Positions 33,211 through 42,290 of a stretch of 64,000 nt of DNA are shown piece after piece. The position numbers and the translations under genes are program-made. Below the pieces are notes generated by a model. That model did no database searches. It saw nothing but the letters and a program-made list of their open reading frames with translations, and was not told the origin of the DNA. Each line of letters starts with the position of its first letter. Within the stretch, counting starts at the first letter, position 1. The stretch is from Saccharopolyspora rosea (GTDB lineage: Bacteria; Actinomycetota; Actinomycetes; Mycobacteriales; Pseudonocardiaceae). Location: contig NZ_CP102826.1 in the NCBI RefSeq assembly GCF_025643595.1, positions 6,498,639 through 6,562,638 on the forward strand, written 5' to 3'.

Positions 33211-34131
33211 TCAGGCCCGCGTGCCCTGCCCCGAACCGGGCGCGCGGGTCGCCTGCTGCGACCGCTCGGCCTCCGCGGACAGCACCTCGTCCAGTTCCGC
33301 GAGGGTCGGGCGGCGCTCGGGTTCCGGCTCCAGGCAGGCGTCGATCGCCGCCGCCATCGCGGGCGGCAGTTCGCGCCAGCTGCGCACCGGCGCCGCCGGC
33401 CCGGCGATCTGCGGGTAGTACTCCTCCAACGACGTTTCCTCGAAGGACGTCGCGGCGTCCTCCCGGAGGAAGGGGTGGACCCCGGTGGCGGCCTCGTAGA
33501 GGACCAGCCCGGTGCCCCACACGTCGGTGGCGGCTCCCAGCATCCCAACGCGCACCTGCTCGGGCGCCATCGCGAACCGGGTTCCGTGACGTTCGGTGCA
33601 CGGCCCCGGCGGCCGGGACAGCGCGAAGTCGATCAACCGCGCATGTCCGCCATGGGCGATGATGTTGCTGGGTTTGACGTCCAGGTGCAGGTAGCCGCGG
33701 TCGTGGATGTAGCGCAGCGCCGAGCACAACTGCTTGCCCAGGTGCACCACCGACTCGATGCCCAGCGGCCGCTGCGTCTTGGCGAGCATGCCGCGGACGT
33801 TCGGGCCGGACAACGTCTCCATGATCAGGACCGGGCTGCCGTCGTGGGAGTCGACCAGTTCGTAGGCGCGCGCGATGTGCGGGTGCGTGAACGACAGCAG
33901 CAAGCGTCCTTCGTGCTGGACGAGCCTGCACGCGTAGTCGTCCTGCGCGCCGCAGTCCGGGCGGACCGTCTTGATGAAGACGCGCGTGTACCGCTCGTCG
34001 CTCCACGCGTCGTAGGTGTCGCAGTCCCCGCCCCGGCGCATGTGGTCGATCAACCGGTAGCCGGCGGCGATCTCGTACCCCGGCGGGTGCGGACCCGCGG
34101 TCGACGGGGACGTGGTCTCCAGGTGGCTCAT
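33211..34131 (-). CDS. Soluble serine/threonine protein kinase
   Basis: A 306-residue Hanks-type kinase without a membrane anchor or sensor domain. It has the ATP-site Lys (RVFIKTV), the helix-C Glu (QHEGRLLLSFTHPHIARAYE), the catalytic loop HLDVKPSNI and the late motif TDVWGTGLVLYEAATGVHPF. Two departures stand out: the glycine loop is weak (MRRGGDCDTYDAW) and DFG is replaced by DFA (RLIDFALSRPPG). The metal-binding Asp is kept, so activity is possible but perhaps altered. It stands alone, with a terminator downstream. The substrate is unknown. Confidence 0.85.
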   Translation of the reverse strand: MSHLETTSPSTAGPHPPGYEIAAGYRLIDHMRRGGDCDTYDAWSDERYTRVFIKTVRPDCGAQDDYACRLVQHEGRLLLSFTHPHIARAYELVDSHDGSPVLIMETLSGPNVRGMLAKTQRPLGIESVVHLGKQLCSALRYIHDRGYLHLDVKPSNIIAHGGHARLIDFALSRPPGPCTERHGTRFAMAPEQVRVGMLGAATDVWGTGLVLYEAATGVHPFLREDAATSFEETSLEEYYPQIAGPAAPVRSWRELPPAMAAAIDACLEPEPERRPTLAELDEVLSAEAERSQQATRAPGSGQGTRA

Positions 34132-34463
34132 GCTCGCTCCTGTTCGCAGATCAACACGTGCTGTTGGTGGAGCCGAGATGAGGCATGAGCGTAACCGCGG
34201 TCACAGTTCGCGACCCCGCGACGAGTACCGCTTCCGGGGCGCCCCGCAGTCGCGGGAGCTCGCCGTCCCAGCAGGCGGGACACCCGTCACAATCCCCCGG
34301 ATCAAACTCCTGAACAGCAGAAATAAACCGCCGTAAACCGATCGGTGATCCACCGTTCGAGCTAATTTGAGGCGAGGCGAGGATCTTTTCGGCCCGCTCG
34401 GACGTCAGACTGGAGTGGTTGCCGCTCGCCGGGTATCGCGCCCCCGACGATCGGTGACCAGCT
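34132..34463. other. Non-coding gap upstream of a strong hairpin
   Basis: About 330 bases with lower GC than the neighbours (for example AGAAATAAACCGCCGTAAACC near 34318) and no protein-like frame. GATCGGTGA occurs twice, at about 34339 and 34449. The region ends in the hairpin at 34464. It may only hold the kinase promoter, but a small RNA ending at the hairpin is possible. Confidence 0.3.
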
Positions 34464-34501
34464 GAGGGCCGGTCGCAAAGCCCCCCGTGCGACCGGCCCT
34501 C
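34464..34501. terminator. Strong hairpin downstream of the mycoredoxin gene
   Basis: GAGGGCCGGTCGCA (34464-34477) and its perfect complement (34488-34501) form a 14-bp stem with a 10-base loop. It serves the minus-strand gene ending at 34528 and could also end a rightward transcript from the preceding gap. Confidence 0.8.
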
Positions 34502-34527
34502 GGTGTACCTAGCCCTGGGGCACCTGC

Positions 34528-34848
34528 TCAGTCCTTGCGCAGTCCCAGCGCGTTCAGCGCTCCCTCCACCGGCCCCGGCTCGCGCTCCGGCAGCAGGTGC
34601 GCGGCGTGTTCGCCGACCGCGGCCAGGACCTCCCCGGCGGACGGGTTGACCGCCTGCCAGTCCCCGACGACCACCGTCGGAACGGTCTCGTTGCCGTCGG
34701 CGATGGACCGCACGGTCGCCGCCGCCTCCGGGTCCTGCCAGATGTCGACCTCGCGGAACTGCAACCCCCGCCGCCGCAGGCCGGCGCGCAGCGAGGTGCA
34801 GAACGGGCACCCGGGCCTGGTGTAGACGACGACCTCGTCGACGTTCAT
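34528..34848 (-). CDS. Glutaredoxin-like protein, mycoredoxin type
   Basis: A 106-residue thioredoxin-fold protein. It begins MNVDEVVVYTRPGCPFCTSL with the redox pair C14-C17, followed by LRRRGLQFREVDIWQDP, the cis-Pro segment NETVPTVVVGD and NPSAGEVLAA. In actinobacteria such proteins reduce mycothiol mixed disulfides (mycoredoxins). GGAGGAGTCTTC precedes the ATG at 34848. A tail of about 25 residues extends past the usual fold. Confidence 0.87.
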   Translation of the reverse strand: MNVDEVVVYTRPGCPFCTSLRAGLRRRGLQFREVDIWQDPEAAATVRSIADGNETVPTVVVGDWQAVNPSAGEVLAAVGEHAAHLLPEREPGPVEGALNALGLRKD

Positions 34849-35029
34849 GAAGACTCCTCCCGCAGAACAGTGCTCGGCTCGCGAGCGAACCCGCGACCGT
34901 CGACTACAACAACGCGGACGCCGAGATTCATTCACCCGGCGCGGTCTCTCCGCCGAGCCGCGCCCGGACGCCCTCGTCGGGCGCGGATCGGCCGTGCTGG
35001 TGACCTCCGGAACCGACCCGCTACCGTGG

Positions 35030-35046
35030 GGTGAACACTGTTCACC
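35030..35046. promoter_or_regulatory. Palindromic operator upstream of the TetR gene
   Basis: GGTGAACACTGTTCACC is a perfect 8-bp inverted repeat around one central C, 87 bases upstream of the TetR start. TACCGT at 35022-35027 could be a -10 just before it. TetR regulators usually bind such a site to repress themselves. The repeat is seen; the binding is inferred. Confidence 0.6.
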
Positions 35047-35133
35047 GCCGCTGCTCGCCACCGGCCGAGGAGAAGCGGCTCCGACAGGCGCCCGGCCGCA
35101 CCGATCCGCCGGGCGAGGAAGTGGGGCGGCACC

Positions 35134-35823
35134 ATGACCGAGGCCACCCGTCGCGAACGGCTGCGCGCCGCCACCGAAGCGGAGATCCGCCAGCGCGCGC
35201 GGGACCTGCTCGTCGCGAGTGGCCGGGAGGCCGTCACCCTGCGCGCCATCGCCCGCGAGCTCGGCATCACCGCGCCCGCGCTGTACCGCTACTACGACTC
35301 GCGCGAGGAGCTGCTCCGGCGGCTGTGCGACGACATCTGCGACGACCTGGCCGCCGAACTGCACGCCAAGCTCGCGGGCGAGGACTTCCTGGACCGGGTG
35401 TTCGCGGTGTGCCGCACCTTCCGGGAATGGGCGCTGGCGCACCCCGACGAGTTCGCGCTGGTCTTCGCGACGCCCGCGGACGGCGGCCGGACGCAGCAGG
35501 ACCAGTTCGGCGGGGTGTTCCTGCGCATCGTGGGCCCGCTGATGGCCGAGGGAGCCGTGCAGGTGCGCGCCGAGCCGTTCGAGCTGCCCGGTCTGGCCGC
35601 GCACCAGGAATCGCTGGCCCGCGCCTTCACCTCCGAGGGCGTCGACGTCCCGCCCGAAGCGGTCGGCTCGGACGCGGTGTACTGCCTGCTCCGCTGGTGG
35701 GTCCGCGTCTACGGCCACGTCGCGTTGGAGGTCTTCGGTCGCTTCCCCTTCGACCTGCACCACGCCGACCGGCTCTACGACTCGATGCTGCACGAGCTCG
35801 CCCACGACCTCGGCTTCGACTGA
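35134..35823 (+). CDS. TetR/AcrR-family transcriptional regulator
   Basis: This 229-residue regulator has the N-terminal TetR helix-turn-helix (ARDLLVASGREAVTLRAIAR, ELGITAPALYRYYDSREELL, about residues 20-65) and a C-terminal ligand domain resembling the WHG-type (FREWALAHPDEFALVFATP). The same kind of operator as most autoregulators lies upstream. It is convergent with the acyl-CoA oxidase-like gene, whose own promoter carries a different palindrome, so that gene is probably not its target. The ligand is unknown. Confidence 0.9.
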   Translation: MTEATRRERLRAATEAEIRQRARDLLVASGREAVTLRAIARELGITAPALYRYYDSREELLRRLCDDICDDLAAELHAKLAGEDFLDRVFAVCRTFREWALAHPDEFALVFATPADGGRTQQDQFGGVFLRIVGPLMAEGAVQVRAEPFELPGLAAHQESLARAFTSEGVDVPPEAVGSDAVYCLLRWWVRVYGHVALEVFGRFPFDLHHADRLYDSMLHELAHDLGFD

Positions 35824-35841
35824 GCCCGGCGGTGCCGGCGC

Positions 35842-37791
35842 TCAGCGCTCGGGGGCCCGGTCGTGGGCCCGTTGGGTGCGCTGGCGGGCGGCTTCCGCGC
35901 CGGTGGCGATCGGAGCGGTCAGCCACTGGCGCGGGAGGCCGAAGGCCGCGACCAGGTCGACCGCGTGCGGGCGGAGGCGGCGGCAGAGTTCGTTGACCGC
36001 CTCGGTGACGGCCTTCGAGCGGCGGGGCGAGATCCGCTCGTGCTCCAGGAACCAGCCCCGGTCCGCCTCGACGGTCGACAGCGCGTACAGGTCGCACAGC
36101 CGGTCCAGCAGCGCCGCGGTGTCCCGGTCCCGGCAGCGCTCCACCGCCGCGACGAACGCCTCCAGCACTCGCCGTTCGATGTGGACGGTGGCGGCGCGCA
36201 GCACGTGGTCCTGGGCGCTGTTGAACACCTCGAAGGCGTTGTCCCCGGTAGCACGGCGCAACCGCCGGGCGAGCCCGTCGAGCACGTGCTTCTCCCGGTC
36301 CTCGAACAGCTCCAGCTGCCAGCCCCGGTCGAAGACGTCGTCCCGCCGCGTGTCCGCCACCCGCCGGACCAGCGAACGCGCCGGGGTGCGCTCGAAGACC
36401 GCCTCCACGACCTGGTCGGCCACGAACCGCACCATGCCCAGCGGGCCGAGTTCGTCGACGTGGTCCTTGTAGTTCGTCAGCAGCCCCTTGGCGACCAGCT
36501 GCAGCAGGACCGTGTTGTCGCCCTCGAAGGTGGTGAACACGTCGGTGTCCGCCTTGAGCTGGGCGAGCTGGTTCTCCGCCAGGTAACCGGCACCGCCGCA
36601 CGCCTCCCGGCAGGTCTGGATGGTGCGCGTCGCGTGCCAGGTGGAGACGGCTTTCAGGCCCGCGGCGCGGGACTCCAGCTCCCGCTGGCGCCGCTCGTCA
36701 CCGCTGTCGCGCAGATCGTGCAAAGTGGACACGAGCTCTTCCTGGGCGAAGTGCAGCGCGAAGGTCTTCGCCAGCGCGGGGAGGAGTTTGCGCTGGTGGG
36801 CCAGGTAGTCCAGGACGACGGTCTCGTCACCGGTGCCCGGCCGCTCGAACTGGCGCCGCGCGTCGCCGTAGCGCAGCGCGATCTCCAGGGCCAGCTTCGT
36901 CGCGCTGCCCGCGGTGCCCGCGACCGAGATCCGGCCGCGGATCAGCGTGCCCAGCATGGTGAAGAACCGCTTGCCCGCGCCGGCGATCGGGCTCCGGTAG
37001 GTGCCGTCCGGTTCGACGTCGCCGTACCGGTTCAGCAGCGCCTCGCGCGGCACGCGCACCTGGTCGAAGGTGATCCGGCCGTTGTCGACACCGTTCAGAC
37101 CGGCCTTGCGGCCGCAGTCCTCGATGCGCACCCCGGGCAGCGACTCGCCGTTGGCGTCCCGGACCGGGACCAGCAACGCGTGCACGCCGTGGCTCTTGCC
37201 GCCGGTGACGAGCTGGGCGAACACCACCGCCAGCCGACCGTCGCGAGCGGCGTTGCCGATGTACTCCTTGCGCGCCGACTCGTGCGGCGTGTGGACGACG
37301 AACTCCTCGGTGGCCGGGTCGTAGGTGGCCGTGGTGCGCAGGTTCTGCACGTCCGAGCCGTGGCCGGTCTCGGTCATCGCGAAGCAGCCGGGCAGGTCGA
37401 GGGTCATGATGTCGCGCAGGTAGCGCTCGTGGTGCCGCTCGGTGCCGAGCGCGACGACCGCGCCGCCGAACAGTCCCCATTGGACACCGGCCTTGACCAT
37501 CAGCGACAGGTTGCCGGGCAGCATCTCCAACGACACCACCGAGCCGCCGATGTCCTGCCGACCGCCGCACGACTCCGGGAACCCGAGCTCCGGGATGCCG
37601 GACTTGGCCAGCAGGTGCAGCTGCTCCAGGGTCCGCGCGCGGTGCGACTCGGTGTCGAGGTCGGAACCGTCGGGGAGCTCGATGCCCGCGAGCGCCTCGC
37701 GCACCCGGGAGCGCACGTGCGCCCAGCGCCCGTCGAGCAGCTCCGAGAGCTCGGCGGAGTCGAACCGAGCCGGGGTCGTCGGGATGTCCAT
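35842..37791 (-). CDS. Acyl-CoA oxidase-like acyl-CoA dehydrogenase family protein
   Basis: A 649-residue flavoprotein with an acyl-CoA dehydrogenase fold (about residues 60-440) and a C-terminal ACOX-type domain (about 450-630), a size close to acyl-CoA oxidases rather than the 380-residue dehydrogenases. It contains CFAMTETGHGSDVQNLRTTA, RFFTMLGTLIRGRISVAG, and CREACGGAGYLAENQLAQLK with DTDVFTTFEGDNTVLLQLVA, the FAD-binding and catalytic-Glu region. It would introduce the first double bond in acyl-CoA beta-oxidation. ATG 37791 has GGAGGG four bases upstream. A palindrome lies 39 bases before the start. Confidence 0.88.
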   Translation of the reverse strand: MDIPTTPARFDSAELSELLDGRWAHVRSRVREALAGIELPDGSDLDTESHRARTLEQLHLLAKSGIPELGFPESCGGRQDIGGSVVSLEMLPGNLSLMVKAGVQWGLFGGAVVALGTERHHERYLRDIMTLDLPGCFAMTETGHGSDVQNLRTTATYDPATEEFVVHTPHESARKEYIGNAARDGRLAVVFAQLVTGGKSHGVHALLVPVRDANGESLPGVRIEDCGRKAGLNGVDNGRITFDQVRVPREALLNRYGDVEPDGTYRSPIAGAGKRFFTMLGTLIRGRISVAGTAGSATKLALEIALRYGDARRQFERPGTGDETVVLDYLAHQRKLLPALAKTFALHFAQEELVSTLHDLRDSGDERRQRELESRAAGLKAVSTWHATRTIQTCREACGGAGYLAENQLAQLKADTDVFTTFEGDNTVLLQLVAKGLLTNYKDHVDELGPLGMVRFVADQVVEAVFERTPARSLVRRVADTRRDDVFDRGWQLELFEDREKHVLDGLARRLRRATGDNAFEVFNSAQDHVLRAATVHIERRVLEAFVAAVERCRDRDTAALLDRLCDLYALSTVEADRGWFLEHERISPRRSKAVTEAVNELCRRLRPHAVDLVAAFGLPRQWLTAPIATGAEAARQRTQRAHDRAPER

Positions 37792-37830
37792 CGCGCCCTC
37801 CACACGTCGCCAACTGCTGCTCCGAGCGTA

Positions 37831-37846
37831 GTTACTGGCCAGTAAC
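37831..37846. promoter_or_regulatory. Perfect 16-bp palindrome upstream of the acyl-CoA oxidase-like gene
   Basis: GTTACTGGCCAGTAAC is a perfect palindrome 39 bases upstream of the start codon, where it would overlap the promoter. Its form suits a TetR-type lipid-metabolism regulator. It differs from the palindrome before the neighbouring TetR gene, so a regulator elsewhere is the more likely binder. Confidence 0.6.
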
Positions 37847-37900
37847 AAGACCAGTGTGACCTCCCTCGCCCGACTTCACCGCGGCGCCCCGCACGCGAAA

Positions 37901-37935
37901 AGCCGCCCCTCACCGGGAAACGGTGAGGGGCGGCT
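37901..37935 (-). terminator. Terminator after leuS
   Basis: AGCCGCCCCTCACCG (37901-37915) and its complement (37921-37935) form a perfect 15-bp stem with a five-base loop. It lies 14 bases past the leuS stop codon. Confidence 0.88.
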
Positions 37936-37949
37936 GGCAACGTCCGGTG

Positions 37950-40829
37950 TCAGGCGACCACGTTGACGAGGCGACCGGGGACGACGATCACCTTGCGCGG
38001 CTCCTTGCCGTCGAGCGCCGCCGCGATCTTCTCGTCGGCCAGGGCCGCGGCCTTGACGCCGTCCTGGTCCGCCGAGGCCGGAACGACGACGCGGGACCGG
38101 ACCTTGCCGTTGATCTGGATCGGGTACTCCACGGTGTCCTCGACCAGGTACTCCTCGTCCGGCACCGGGAACGGCCCGTGCGCCAGGGGCCGCTCGTGGC
38201 CCAGCCGCGACCACAGCTCCTCCGCCAGGTGCGGCGTCATCGGCGCCACCATCATCACCAGCGGCTCGACCACGACGCGCGGGGTGCCCGACGACGCCGA
38301 ATACGCCTTGGTGATGCGGTTGTTGAGCTCGATCAGCTTCGCCACCGCGGTGTTGAACCGCAGCTCCGCGTAGTCCTCGCGGACCCCGGCGATCGTCTTG
38401 TGCAGCGCCCGGAGCATCTCGACGTCCGGCTGCTCTTCCACGACCCGCAGCTCACCGGTGTTCTCGTCGACGACGTTGCGCCACAGCCGCTGCAGGAAGC
38501 GGTGCGAGCCCACCACGTCCTTGGTCGACCACGGCCGGGACGCGTCCAACGGACCCATGGACATCTCGTACAGCCGCAGCGTGTCCGCGCCGTAGGTGTC
38601 GCACATCTCGTCCGGCGAGACGGAGTTCTTCAGGCTCTTGCCCATCTTCCCGTACTCGCGGTTGACCTCCTGGCCCTGGTGGAAGAACTTGCCGTCGCGC
38701 TCCTCCACCTCCTCGGCCGGGACGTACACGCCGCGCGAGTCGGTGTAGGCGTAAGCCTGGATGTAGCCCTGGTTGTACAGCCGCCGGTACGGCTCCTCCG
38801 AGGACAGGAAGCCCAGGTCGTACAGCACCTTGTGCCAGAACCGGGAGTACAGCAGGTGCAGCACCGCGTGCTCCACGCCGCCGACGTACAGGTCCACGCC
38901 GCCCGGGTCGTCCGCACCGTGCAGCGCGGGGCGCTTGCCCATCCAGTACCGCTCGTTGTCCGGGTCGACGAACCGCTCGTCGTTCTCCGGGTCCACGTAG
39001 CGCAGCTGGTACCAGCAGGAACCCGCCCACTGCGGCATGACGTTGGTGTCCCGGGAGTAGTCCCGGAGCCCGTCGCCCAGGTCGAGTTCGACGTGGGCCC
39101 AGTCGCTGGCCTTGGCCAGCGGCGGTTCCGGCCTGCTGTCGGCGTCCTCCGGGTCGAAGGTGCGCGGCGAGTAGTCCTCCACCTCGGGCAGCACCACCGG
39201 CAGCTGGTCCTCCGGCAGCGCCTGCGGGATGCCGTCCGAGTCGTAGACGATCGGGAACGGCTCGCCCCAGTAGCGCTGCCGCGCGAACAGCCAGTCGCGC
39301 AGCTTGTACTGCACGGTGCCGTTGCCGTGCCCGTGCTCCTCCAACCAGGAGACGATCTGCTTCTTGGCCTCCTCGATCCCCAGCCCGTTGAGGTCGAGGC
39401 CCGCCTCGGGGTTGGCGGAGTTGATCCGCGGCCCCTCACCGGTGTACGCGCCGTCCTCGAAGTCCTCCGGCGGCTGCACGGTGCGCACCACCGGCAGGCC
39501 GAAGACCTGCGCGAAGTCGAAGTCGCGCTGGTCCTCGCCGGGCACCGCCATGACCGCGCCGGTGCCGTAGCCCATCAGCACGTAGTCGGCGATGAACACC
39601 GGGATCTGCCGACCGTCGGCCGGGTTGGTGGCCCAGGCACCGGTGAAGACGCCGGTCTTCTCCCGGTTCTCCTGGCGGTCCAGTTCGGACTTCATCGACG
39701 CCGCGCGCCGGTAGCGCTCGACCGCCTCGGCCGGGGTGGACGCGCCGCCGGTCCAGCGCTCGTCGACATCGGCGGGCCACTCCTCGGCGGTCAGCTCGTC
39801 GACCAGCGGGTGCTCCGGGGCCAGCACCATGAACGTGACGCCGAACAGCGTGTCCGGCCGGGTCGTGAAGACCTCCACCCGCTCCGCGGAACGGTCCAGC
39901 TCGAAGCGCACGTTGGCACCGTGCGAGCGGCCGATCCAGTTCCGCTGCATGGTCTTGACCTTCTCCGGCCACTCCAGCCGGTCCAGGTCGTCGACCAGCC
40001 GGTCGGCGTAGGCGGTGATCCGCATCATCCACTGCTTGAGGTTGCGGCGGAACACCGGGAAGTTGCCGCGCTCGGTCAGGCCGTCGGCGGTCACCTCCTC
40101 GTTGGCGACGACCGTGCCCAGTCCCGGCGCCCAGTTGACCGGCGCCTCGGACAGGTAGGCCAGGCGGTGCGAGTCGAGGACCTTGCGCTGCTCGGCGCGG
40201 GTCAGCTCGGACCACGGGCGGCCGTCCGGAGTGGTCCGCTCACCGGAGGCGAACTGCGCCTCCAGCTCCCGGATCGGCCGCGCCCTGCCCCGGCCGCCGT
40301 CCGCCTCGGCGTCGTACCAGGCGTTGAAGATCTGCAGGAAGATCCACTGCGTCCAGCGGTAGAAGTCGATGTCGGTGGTGGCGATCCGGCGGCGCTCGTC
40401 GTGGCCCAGCCCCAACCGGCGGATCTGCCGCAGGTAGCGCTCGATGTTGCGCTCGGTGGTGGTGCGCGGGTGCGTCCCGGTCTGCACCGCGTACTGCTCG
40501 GCGGGTAGCCCGAACGCGTCGAAGCCCATGGTGTGCAGCACATTGCGGCCCAGCATCCGGTTGTAGCGGGCGTAGACGTCGGTGCCGATGAAGCCCAGCG
40601 GGTGGCCGACGTGCAGTCCCGCGCCGGACGGGTACGGGAACATGTCCTGGACGAACAGCTTGTCCTCGGGGACGTCGCCCTTGAGCGCACCGGCCGGGTT
40701 GGGCGCGTGGAAGGTGCCGAGTTCCTCCCACCGGCGCTGCCAACGCTGCTCGATCTCGGCCGCCGTCTCCGCCGTGTAGCGGAACCGCGGGACCTCTTCG
40801 GTGGTCGAGCCGTCTGCCTGGCCACTCAT
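37950..40829 (-). CDS. leuS: Leucyl-tRNA synthetase
   Basis: The 959-residue class I synthetase charges tRNA-Leu. The N-terminal Rossmann part has the HIGH-type signature [12 protein letters not shown] (residues 73-76 HVGH); the CP1 editing domain includes [20 protein letters not shown]; the KMSKS-type loop reads [14 protein letters not shown] near residue 730; the C-terminus ends with the anticodon-binding and LeuRS-specific domains. ATG 40829 is chosen over an in-frame start at 40961, because homology begins near residue 14 from it and GAAGGAC lies upstream. It forms its own unit, closed by a strong terminator. Confidence 0.97.
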   Translation of the reverse strand: MSGQADGSTTEEVPRFRYTAETAAEIEQRWQRRWEELGTFHAPNPAGALKGDVPEDKLFVQDMFPYPSGAGLHVGHPLGFIGTDVYARYNRMLGRNVLHTMGFDAFGLPAEQYAVQTGTHPRTTTERNIERYLRQIRRLGLGHDERRRIATTDIDFYRWTQWIFLQIFNAWYDAEADGGRGRARPIRELEAQFASGERTTPDGRPWSELTRAEQRKVLDSHRLAYLSEAPVNWAPGLGTVVANEEVTADGLTERGNFPVFRRNLKQWMMRITAYADRLVDDLDRLEWPEKVKTMQRNWIGRSHGANVRFELDRSAERVEVFTTRPDTLFGVTFMVLAPEHPLVDELTAEEWPADVDERWTGGASTPAEAVERYRRAASMKSELDRQENREKTGVFTGAWATNPADGRQIPVFIADYVLMGYGTGAVMAVPGEDQRDFDFAQVFGLPVVRTVQPPEDFEDGAYTGEGPRINSANPEAGLDLNGLGIEEAKKQIVSWLEEHGHGNGTVQYKLRDWLFARQRYWGEPFPIVYDSDGIPQALPEDQLPVVLPEVEDYSPRTFDPEDADSRPEPPLAKASDWAHVELDLGDGLRDYSRDTNVMPQWAGSCWYQLRYVDPENDERFVDPDNERYWMGKRPALHGADDPGGVDLYVGGVEHAVLHLLYSRFWHKVLYDLGFLSSEEPYRRLYNQGYIQAYAYTDSRGVYVPAEEVEERDGKFFHQGQEVNREYGKMGKSLKNSVSPDEMCDTYGADTLRLYEMSMGPLDASRPWSTKDVVGSHRFLQRLWRNVVDENTGELRVVEEQPDVEMLRALHKTIAGVREDYAELRFNTAVAKLIELNNRITKAYSASSGTPRVVVEPLVMMVAPMTPHLAEELWSRLGHERPLAHGPFPVPDEEYLVEDTVEYPIQINGKVRSRVVVPASADQDGVKAAALADEKIAAALDGKEPRKVIVVPGRLVNVVA

Positions 40830-40999
40830 CGTTTGCGTCCTTCCCCTGCTCCCTCGAACGCGGCCGTGGTGAACGAACCGTTCCCCCAAGTGTGCCCTTC
40901 CCCTCGTGTGGCCAGGCACGAAGGGGCTCCCGGACACGCGGGGCCATGTCGTACGGCACATCTGACCAGGTGCGGGGCGGGTGCGCCGGGGCGGAGTCT

Positions 41000-41011
41000 T
41001 ACGCTGTCGGA
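41000..41011 (+). promoter_or_regulatory. -10 element for a probably leaderless SdpI-like gene
   Basis: TACGCT (41000-41005) fits TAnnnT and ends six bases before GTG 41012. No Shine-Dalgarno sequence is present. Confidence 0.45.
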
Positions 41012-41434
41012 GTGCTCGCTGTTCAGGTGATCCTCTGCGCCGTTCTGGTCCTCGGTGGCATCGGGCTGCTGCTGCTCGGCTGGCGGGGCCTGCGCGCGCA
41101 GCTGTCCCGCAACCGCTACGTCGGCGTCCGCACGCCGGCGGCGCTGCGCAGCGAGGACGCCTTCCGACTCGCCAACCGCGTCGCCGGGCCGGCGAATCTG
41201 GCCGGGGGAGCGGTCGCCGTCCTGGCCGGCATCTCGCTGCCGGCCCTGGCCTCCACCTTCAGCGTCGTGATGGTCGCCGTGATCGGCCTCGTCGGGGCCT
41301 TCGCCCTGATGGCCGTCGGCGGTGTGATCGGCAACCGCGCCGCCGAGGCCGTTCCCGCGCCCGCCCCGGCGGTCGGCGGGTGCGCCGGGTGCGCCGGTGG
41401 CTGCTGCGGCGGCGGAGCGGCACTCTCCGAGTAG
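41012..41434 (+). CDS. SdpI/YhfL-family membrane protein
   Basis: A 140-residue membrane protein with about three or four helices ([21 protein letters not shown] near the start) and the family segment [30 protein letters not shown], typical of SdpI-type immunity/signalling proteins. Many actinobacterial members have no toxin partner and none is seen here. The tail is unusual: a Cys/Gly-rich [18 protein letters not shown] stretch with five cysteines, which might bind a metal. GTG 41012 is chosen from the -10 spacing and where the homology starts. Confidence 0.8.
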   Translation: MLAVQVILCAVLVLGGIGLLLLGWRGLRAQLSRNRYVGVRTPAALRSEDAFRLANRVAGPANLAGGAVAVLAGISLPALASTFSVVMVAVIGLVGAFALMAVGGVIGNRAAEAVPAPAPAVGGCAGCAGGCCGGGAALSE

Positions 41435-41473
41435 TCCGTTCGGGTGACCGGATGGGGGCGTTTACCCCCAGGT

Positions 41474-41503
41474 TGTGGACAACTCGCGCCGCCTTGTGGA
41501 CAA
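41474..41503. promoter_or_regulatory. Two perfect DnaA boxes, 21 bp apart
   Basis: TGTGGACAA at 41474-41482 and again at 41495-41503 are perfect complements of the DnaA box TTGTCCACA. They share orientation and lie two helical turns apart, between the SdpI-like gene and the end of the YqgE gene. DnaA binding is likely from sequence; its role is unknown. Confidence 0.65.
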
Positions 41504-41541
41504 GTGCGGTGCGGCCACCGGCACCGCCCCGCGCAGGGCTC

Positions 41542-42114
41542 TCAGTTGAGCTTCACGTCGCCGGGGTGCGTGGCGAGGAACGCCAGCGGTGGCCCCTGGC
41601 GGCGCAGCACCCGGCCCCACAGCTCCGAGCCCGGATCGGCGATGACGTCGTCAGGCAGGGCGGGCACCACGATCCAGTCGCCCCGGTCGATCTCCCCGGC
41701 CAGCTGCCCGGCGTCCCACCCGGCGTAGCCGGCGAAGAACCGCAGGCCGCGGGCGCGGGGGACCAGGTCGGCGGGGTCCCCGTCGAGGTTGACCAGCCCG
41801 ACCGGACCGCGCACGCCGACCATCCCCGAGATCGAGCCGACGTCCTCACCGGCGCGCAGGGTCGCCAGGCAGATCGCCGTGCGCTGCTCGACCGGTCCGC
41901 CGACGAACAGCGACTGCGGCTCGGTGGCGTGGTCTCCCCACTTGGGCAGCACGTCGTTGACCGCGATCTCGCTGGGCCGGTTCAGCACCACCCCGAGGGT
42001 GCCCTCGGGTCGGTGGTGGATGATGTACACCACGGTCCGGCGGAAGTTGCGGTCCTGCAGTTGCGGGGCGGCGACGAGCAGCGTCCCGGGTTCCACGTCC
42101 GCGTCTGATCCCAC
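41542..42114 (-). CDS. YqgE/AlgH family protein (UPF0301)
   Basis: A 190-residue protein with the UPF0301 pattern: GTLLVAAPQLQDRNFRRTVV, IIHHRPEGTLGVVLNRPSE, LFVGGPVEQRTAICLA, FAGYAGWDAGQLAGEI and LATHPGDVKLN. It matches mycobacterial Rv0038 in sequence and in lying near leuS. AlgH-type proteins are linked to regulation in proteobacteria, but no biochemical activity is established. The GTG start at 42114 overlaps its own GGAGG, so a start at GTG 42096 is possible. Confidence 0.88.
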   Translation of the reverse strand: MGSDADVEPGTLLVAAPQLQDRNFRRTVVYIIHHRPEGTLGVVLNRPSEIAVNDVLPKWGDHATEPQSLFVGGPVEQRTAICLATLRAGEDVGSISGMVGVRGPVGLVNLDGDPADLVPRARGLRFFAGYAGWDAGQLAGEIDRGDWIVVPALPDDVIADPGSELWGRVLRRQGPPLAFLATHPGDVKLN

Positions 42115-42256
42115 CTCCGCATGATCTCACTGGTTGCCGGGGCACGTATCGCGCCCGAGCAATCCGGTTGCGGTGTCCACGGACCGGGATGACTGGACAG
42201 CATCAGTCATGCGCAACAGCCGTTCATCACGCCCACGCGTAATCGCTGCTATTAAT

Positions 42257-42290
42257 AAAAAGCTCTGACCAGGCAAAACAGCGGGTCAGT
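42257..42290 (-). terminator. Intrinsic terminator with U-tract after cca
   Basis: On the minus strand CTGACC (from the stop codon region) pairs with GGTCAG across a 13-base loop, followed by AGCTTTTTATTA. The A/T-rich run is rare in this genome and gives a classical U-tract. Confidence 0.55.
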
